Origin: Actinomortierella ambigua
Lineage: Eukaryota > Mortierellomycota > Mortierellomycetes > Mortierellales > Mortierellaceae
DNA length: 12,248 nt
Direction: 5' to 3'
NCBI GenBank assembly: GCA_016098155.1
Contig: JAAAJB010000805.1
Coordinates: forward strand, 1-12,248
Shown: positions 7,812 to 12,248 of the stretch, piece by piece
How the letters are laid out: every line of letters starts with the position of its first letter
Position numbering within the stretch: the stretch's first letter is position 1
Made by a program: the position numbers and the translations under genes
Notes under the pieces: generated by a model
Seen by the model: the letters and a program-made list of their open reading frames with translations, nothing else
Databases searched by the model: none
What the model was told of the DNA's origin: nothing

Positions 7812-8021
7812 ATGGGTCTCTTCTCCAAGCACTCTTCCAAGAAGAACAAGACCGTCTCGACGGCCACCACGCCTCTGACGACCCCTCGCACTTCGGTGCA
7901 GTACGATGCGCACCACGACCCCAACATGCACAACCAACTGTCGCACGCCGATGTAGTCGACCGACTTGACCGACTTCGACACGTTGGCCACCTCCAGGCC
8001 ATGGCGTACTGCAGAATCTAA
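7812..8021 (+). CDS. Small basic protein, MGLFSK N-terminus, function unknown
   Basis: The predicted product has 69 residues. The start is chosen because CCACCATGG is a near-perfect Kozak context, it is the first ATG after the expected TATA-directed start site, and the leader is CA-rich and short. The N-terminus MGLFSKHSSKKNK has Gly2 and a cluster of Lys, and so resembles a myristoylation plus polybasic membrane anchor; however, the preferred Ser/Thr at position 6 is Lys, with Ser at 5. A Thr/Pro-rich stretch (about 14-27) follows, then a polar region with His and a short amphipathic stretch (DVVDRLDRLRHV). No domain is recognised. A possible short intron near 7953-8013 cannot be excluded and would change the C-terminus. 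The gene converges with the lipase gene, with 393 bases between stop codons. Confidence 0.62.
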   Translation: MGLFSKHSSKKNKTVSTATTPLTTPRTSVQYDAHHDPNMHNQLSHADVVDRLDRLRHVGHLQAMAYCRI

Positions 8022-8414
8022 AGTCGGCCTGTCTGACCTTTTCCTGCCCGTCGTCAAATCGTCAAGTCGAGATACCTCCCATCATACTCTCTATACGCAA
8101 CACACTCTTGTCTCCCTCATTATCATTTTCCAATCTATTTTTTTTCCCTGTGGTACCTGAACCCCACACTCTATTTCCTAGCATTTGCATTCTTTATAAT
8201 TCATAATATATCATAGCCATAAAAAAAGGCTTTAGCAAAACTCTCCTATTCATTATAAGACTTGGTGTATACGTGGATAGAAAGGAGGAAACAAGAAAAG
8301 TTGCAATAGCTTTGTGAGCGTGAACGAAAAAAAATGATAGTATGAGGGAAGGGAGGGGGAGAGAGAGAGCAAAGAGTAGCCATCCCCCTAATTATCCTTT
8401 ATATGATGGTGTGT
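8022..8414. other. Convergent 3' region shared by small gene and lipase gene
   Basis: This is a tail-to-tail intergenic region holding both 3'UTRs. It is pyrimidine-rich near 8090-8160 and AT-rich at 8185-8230, with TTATAATTCATAATATATC followed by an A7 run, suited to cleavage and polyadenylation of the rightward transcript. A purine tract (GGGAGGGGGAGAGAGAGAG) lies near 8350-8368. No gene is seen. Confidence 0.5.
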
Positions 8415-9454
8415 TTATCCAATCGAAGTCATTTGAAAGGCCCGCGATCTCTTGCCCCGTGCACCCGATGTGGTAGTAGTGGTCGTACTGCCACCATTAT
8501 ATGCGCTCGTGCGTGTCACGGTCGACCCTGCACCGACACCACCATTACCGGATACATTCAACGACGACGAGGGCGAGGGCGAGGACGAGGAGGAAATCGT
8601 CGCCGTCGTCATCGTCGCTGCTGCTGCTGCTGCCGGGCTTTCCGCTCCACTTCCTCCGGCCACCACAGCAGCCGACGACCCCTTACTGACCGAGCCCACC
8701 GATCCAGACTTTAGGCGCGTCTTCGTCGTCGATGAAGAAGAACCCGTGTTCCAACTACTAATGTTCATGGAGGAGCTCGAGTTGCGTCGAACACTTGTGC
8801 CAGTGGTGGTCACCGTGACGGCAGCTGGAGTGGACGATGCCGAAGCAGCCATCGTCGCCTTTTTGGACCCATTGATCGACTTTTTGGTCTCCTCATCCTC
8901 GGCCACACTTTGCGATTCTGAAGACTGCTGCTGCTGCTGCTGTTTGGCTGCTGTTGGAGGAGGGTTACCCTCGGACTTGTCCTGGTGAGGAAGGTGGTGG
9001 TTGTCCACGGAGGGGGAGGATGATGCGAGGATGTCCAATCGACTCATTTCCAGAGCCGGCGGGGTGACCAAGATCTTTGTGGGCGACGTGGGTGAAGAGT
9101 TGGCCCGCATGCTATGGAAGTTGGATGTCGACACCGATCCTCTCAAGGTCCTGGTCGGAACAACGCTTGCTGAGGTCGAGTTCTTCAACGGCGGATGCTG
9201 CGCGCCTTCACGTTGACCGTTCGTACTTTGGTCATCGCAGCCATTGAAAGTTGTCGAAGTTGTCGCCGTTGCTGCCCCAGTTGTCGTCGTTGTCGCTCTA
9301 GCCTTTGAGCTGGCCGTGGTAGAAGTCGCGCCTGCAGATGTCATACTTGGGTATGCTCGGAAGGCTTCAAGGCGTCGAAGTCGAAGTCGATAGAGAATAT
9401 CGTCAATGCAATGCTCAACACTGCAATGGTTCTTGATAATTGAGATTCCTAAGG

Positions 9455-9510
<56 letters not shown>

Positions 9511-12248
9511 ACATGGGTCAGAGTTTTGTACAATGACACAGGTCGACATTTTACCAAACACGCCAAAAGAAGGTGGGGTAGCTTATCCATACTTGGCCAT
9601 GTGGCTCGTTCGCCCTTGAGCGTAGCATCCATGATGTGCTCGGGAGACGGGTTGCTGACAATATTTATATAGTCATTGAAATCAAGGTGAGGTACGATCG
9701 TAATGTCGCCATCGTATCGCTGGGCCATGATGGCTTGCGTCTTGTGAATTAGACGAGGCGTGACACCCAAGATCGAGAGTTGATTCAAGCGATGTTGAAT
9801 CTCTGATTTAGCCTGATGGAACATCCACCCCAAGACTCTGTTAGCCGGAGAGCGTGCCAGGGCATTCTGGAGGAATGGCACGACATATGGGTTCACTTGA
9901 CAAACGATGGAGTGATTCACATTAAACAGCTCGGAAAGTTTGTTCATCGGCAGGTCGCTATTGATCAAAAGAAAGTGAATTGGGGGGTTGGCATGTTAAT
10001 CTCAGTCAGTCAGTCGCTCTAATAGTCCTCCTGTACACGCAGTCTTGTACATTACAATGACGGGAAGGGGTACTCACTTTTCAACAGACCCATCAATCCA
10101 GTGATGCTCTATAATATGAGAGAATGTGGACCACTCTGTCAATATCCTGACGTCCATTCCTTATCACCACTCTTTGCGATAATGTTGGAAACTTGACTTA
10201 CTCGATGGACTCCATGGAACCTCATCTCCGTTTTTGTCTTTGGCGATCAGCTGAGAGGGTGCAAAGACACAGGGCGCTCCGCATGAAGTGACCCTAGAGA
10301 AAGCAATGAGTAGAATAGGTTCGACCTCTTCTTATTAGAAAAGAGCCTGTGCCTTCAAAATGATATGGTTTACAGTGCTTGCCAACAACATTGCTTGAAA
10401 TACATACACAGCAGACCAGATGAGAACGTTTGGGGCAGTGAGATAATTGAGGAGACGAGGCATCTCAAATGTCCCCGAGGTACTGACGGTGATGTTAAGG
10501 ACGCGACGTGTACGATTGTAGGCTTCTTGGAAGGTCACGTTACCAATGTTTTCCTTCAAGGCTTCTTTGAGAACCCCGTTATCGAAGAGCGCCCCTATGT
10601 TTTGTCATGGATGATGGAGGGTAATGTGATCATTAATACTGTCTACAAAGTTTCTGCGTTGGCTGTTGATGAGGGACAGAGAGACTTACCATGTTTGAGA
10701 AAGTGCAAAACACGTGCCAAATAGTCACCCTTCTCCTCTTCAGGCGTGAAAACGGTCTACACCAAGAAAAAAAAAAGCAATAAAATTAGAAATAAACGTT
10801 CTATGGTGAACAAAGAGTCGACTCCTGCAAGAACAGCCTAGCAATGACGATAATAAAAAAAGACGTACAAAGTGGAACTTGTCAAACTGGAACATTGAGG
10901 GGATTTCTTCGTCGACGCAAGTACAGAGAACGGCGGCAATGATTGATCCACAGGAAGAACCTGAAATAATTCTTGGCAAAAGCTGATTTTCATACAGGGA
11001 CTTGATAACGCCAATATGAATCAGCCCTGTGTATTAATACATTCAAAAACGCAGTATTAAATAAACTTGTTCAAAATCGCACCTTCGTGACAATTGAACT
11101 TAAAATCTTTCTGCAGCATTGCAACATTTCTTTTCGTTAGCTTCGTTTTTTTTTCTTACCCATGGTTGCTCCGCCACTCAGCAAGAGGGCTGTGCGACCA
11201 AATGCCTGGCGCGTGTGAGTGAAGAATTCGAGCTTGGCAGCCATAGGAAAGTCGTCACTCTCCGTGTCACAGATGATATTGAGCTGTCGGATGACCTCCG
11301 AGTTGTAGTCTTCGATCAGTCGCTTGGTGCCAATGATGGTCTTGTCGTACAGTTCAGGACGGCCGACATTGCCGAGGTTACGAGCGAGAGACGTTCGAAG
11401 CAAGAAGATCATGGAGCCGAGATCGCCCGAATGCCGGGCAGCCGTAAGCTGTGCGAGACGCTCCTGCAAGAGCTCATAGTCGTAGTGTGCCGAGACGGGA
11501 TTGTTCTTCCAGGCGTCCTTACCCTGCAGCCGATCCATGATAACGGCCGCCTCGGACCACTGCTCATAGTTGGTCGCTGCCTTCAGCAGGTGATTGTAGT
11601 AGGCCTTTGGGTCGCGAGAGCGCTGTAGGGAGTCGTAGATTTTCTAAACATTGACCGAGATCATCTCTCCGTTTTAGCCAACCAAGTGAAAGCATTACAG
11701 GGTTGACACATGTCAGCAGGTGAAAATAGCAATCCCCCCTCCCTTCTCTCTCCCTCTCCTTTGTTTTACCTTGGACCAATGGCGCCCGACATTGTAGACG
11801 ACCGAGGTAGCTGCGCTAGTGGCGTTGTGGAGGAGACCACGAGGTGCTTGGTCATCCTCATCGTCACCGTGGTACATGTCGGCATCCTCCCCAAACTGCT
11901 CTTGATGCTCGAGCGATGGTTGGTAGCCATAGTCTAGCCACTCGATCGACTCGCATGATTGACGAGAGCGAGGATGCGGTTGCCTACGTGGCACAGCAGG
12001 CTCTTGCCTCCCGGCCTCTTGCGCGAGTGGTCGAACGTGAGATCCTTCGAGGGACGAGAGGCGATCGGTGAGTTCGCGTTGTAGCTCTATAGACGAGCGC
12101 GTCGACCGCGCTCCCTGTGTACTGAGAGACAGAGTAGGATCACGGTCTGTGCCGTCGATCCTGTCTTGCCCTTGGAGGACGACCCCGTCCATCATCTCGT
12201 CTTCATCATCCTCTTCTTCTTCTCCTTCTTCCTCGTCTGCTTCTTGTT
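8415..12248 (-). CDS. Patatin-domain triacylglycerol lipase, Tgl3/4/5 (SDP1) family; 5' end beyond window
   Basis: Nine exons on the minus strand join in frame: 12248-11770, 11643-11160, 11026-10869, 10756-10690, 10594-10408, 10293-10202, 10108-10078, 9957-9593 and 9448-8415. Together they give at least 964 residues. Order: an acidic, Ser-rich N-terminal part; a DUF3336 domain (AWKNNP, HYDYELL, FLLRTSLARNLGN, GTKRLIEDY, TRQAFGRTALLLSGGATMG); a patatin core with GSSCGS nucleophile elbow (Ser at 10953-10955), IGNVTFQEAYNRT, LLNYLTAPNVLIWSAV and the catalytic Asp in WIDGSVEND (10092-10094); then LPMNKLSELFNVNH, GDITIVPHLDFNDY and GERATWP-RISIIKN. The oxyanion motif and Ser/Asp dyad are intact. 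The tail is Ser/Thr/Ala-rich with a polyQ tract. In yeast these enzymes mobilise triacylglycerol at lipid droplets; Tgl4 and Tgl5 also have long tails. Which paralogue this is cannot be told. Confidence 0.93.
8925..8950 (-). repeat. CAG repeat encoding polyGln in the lipase tail
   Basis: A run of CTG/TTG triplets on the + strand (about 8926-8944, CAG/CAA on the coding strand) encodes six Gln in a row within the Ser/Thr-rich lipase C-terminal tail. Nearby triplet runs encode polyAla, polySer and polyThr (about 8450-8640 and 9240-9330). Confidence 0.85.
9449..9592 (-). other. Stop-free 144-nt lipase intron with (CT)n tract
   Basis: The donor GTATGG follows GERATWP plus one base; the acceptor ATCCTTAG precedes ISIIKN. 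Splicing yields Arg at the junction, restoring the family motif GERATWP-(K/R)-x-S-I-I. The intron length is a multiple of three and contains no in-frame stop. A GA/CT microsatellite (9461-9507 on +) lies just before the acceptor as its polypyrimidine tract, and a CTGAC branch candidate lies upstream of it. Confidence 0.85.
9461..9507 (+). repeat. (GA)23 microsatellite
   Basis: An uninterrupted 47-base GA run on the + strand (CT in the lipase transcript) lies inside the lipase intron. Its length is likely to vary among strains. Confidence 0.95.
10078..10108 (-). other. 31-nt microexon carrying the catalytic Asp
   Basis: The exon is bounded by an acceptor TATTATAG (to 10109) and a GTGAGT donor (from 10077). 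It reads K-HHWIDGSVE-N across its junctions. The introns on either side are 93 nt and 120 nt. Skipping it would remove the DGS Asp and shift the frame. Confidence 0.85.
10869..11026 (-). other. Lipase exon with nucleophile elbow
   Basis: This 158-nt exon joins the GGATMG oxyanion loop to LIHIGVIKSLYENQLLPRI, then ISGSSCGSIIAAVL. The donor is GTACGT at 10868; the acceptor CACAG ends at 11027. It encodes the catalytic Ser. The residue after the nucleophile is Cys where family members more often have Ala or another small residue. Confidence 0.88.
11770..12248 (-). other. Lipase 5' exon portion (acidic, DUF3336-proximal)
   Basis: The exon is open to the window edge, beginning within a Glu/Asp-rich tract (about 17 codons) before Met-Met-Asp-Gly. 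It carries Ser/Arg-rich low-complexity sequence, an Asp-rich patch (YHGDDEDD) and ends in VVYNVGRHWSK at a GTAAAA donor (11769). The true start codon probably lies outside the window, though the Met at 12195 cannot be excluded. Confidence 0.75.

Noticed and set aside
7703..7969. ATG at 7703 as start of a separate gene
   Set aside because: It overlaps the TATA box and would lie upstream of the expected transcript start; its frame lacks support compared with the ATG at 7812.
8452..8988. 178-codon plus-strand frame rich in Val, Ala and Asp/Glu
   Set aside because: It is antisense to triplet-biased lipase tail sequence, which keeps several frames open.
9406..9672. Plus-strand frame with an Arg-Glu repeat
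   Set aside because: It is an artefact of translating the GA microsatellite inside the lipase intron.

Overview
The window looks like nuclear DNA of a filamentous fungus, most likely an early-diverging Mucoromycota lineage such as Mortierellaceae. That placement is an inference. It rests on short GT-AG introns (93-144 nt) with GTAAGT/GTGAGT/GTATGT donors, TATA-box promoters, a TKL-type kinase fused to a very long Sel1 array (a class expanded in these fungi), and a Tgl3/4/5-type lipase. No bacterial, viral or transposon gene was recognised.

Layout, left to right. At 1-834 I see no gene. At 835-1265 (+) there is a TATA box, a probable 5'UTR intron, and a gene for an 89-residue secreted cysteine-rich protein. 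A degraded second copy of its C-terminal half follows in tandem (about 1314-1433). At 2096-5431 (-) lies one long exon encoding a protein kinase domain followed by 20 complete Sel1 repeats and a broken 21st. Its first exon is not resolved. At 5434-7696 there is a 2.3 kb stretch without a convincing gene, probably holding the kinase 5' exon(s) and divergent promoters. At 7697-8021 (+) there is a strong TATA promoter and a 69-residue basic protein starting MGLFSK. At 8415-12248 (-) there is a multi-exon patatin-domain triacylglycerol lipase. I resolved nine exons from splice sites and family motifs. Its 5' end runs off the window. The small gene and the lipase gene converge tail to tail.

The four genes do not form an obvious pathway; each appears to have its own promoter. 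The items most worth following are the tandem decay of the secreted protein gene, the recently homogenised Sel1 array with a frameshifted edge, a stop-free (CT)n intron in the lipase gene that would be in frame if retained, and a 31-nt microexon carrying the lipase catalytic Asp.
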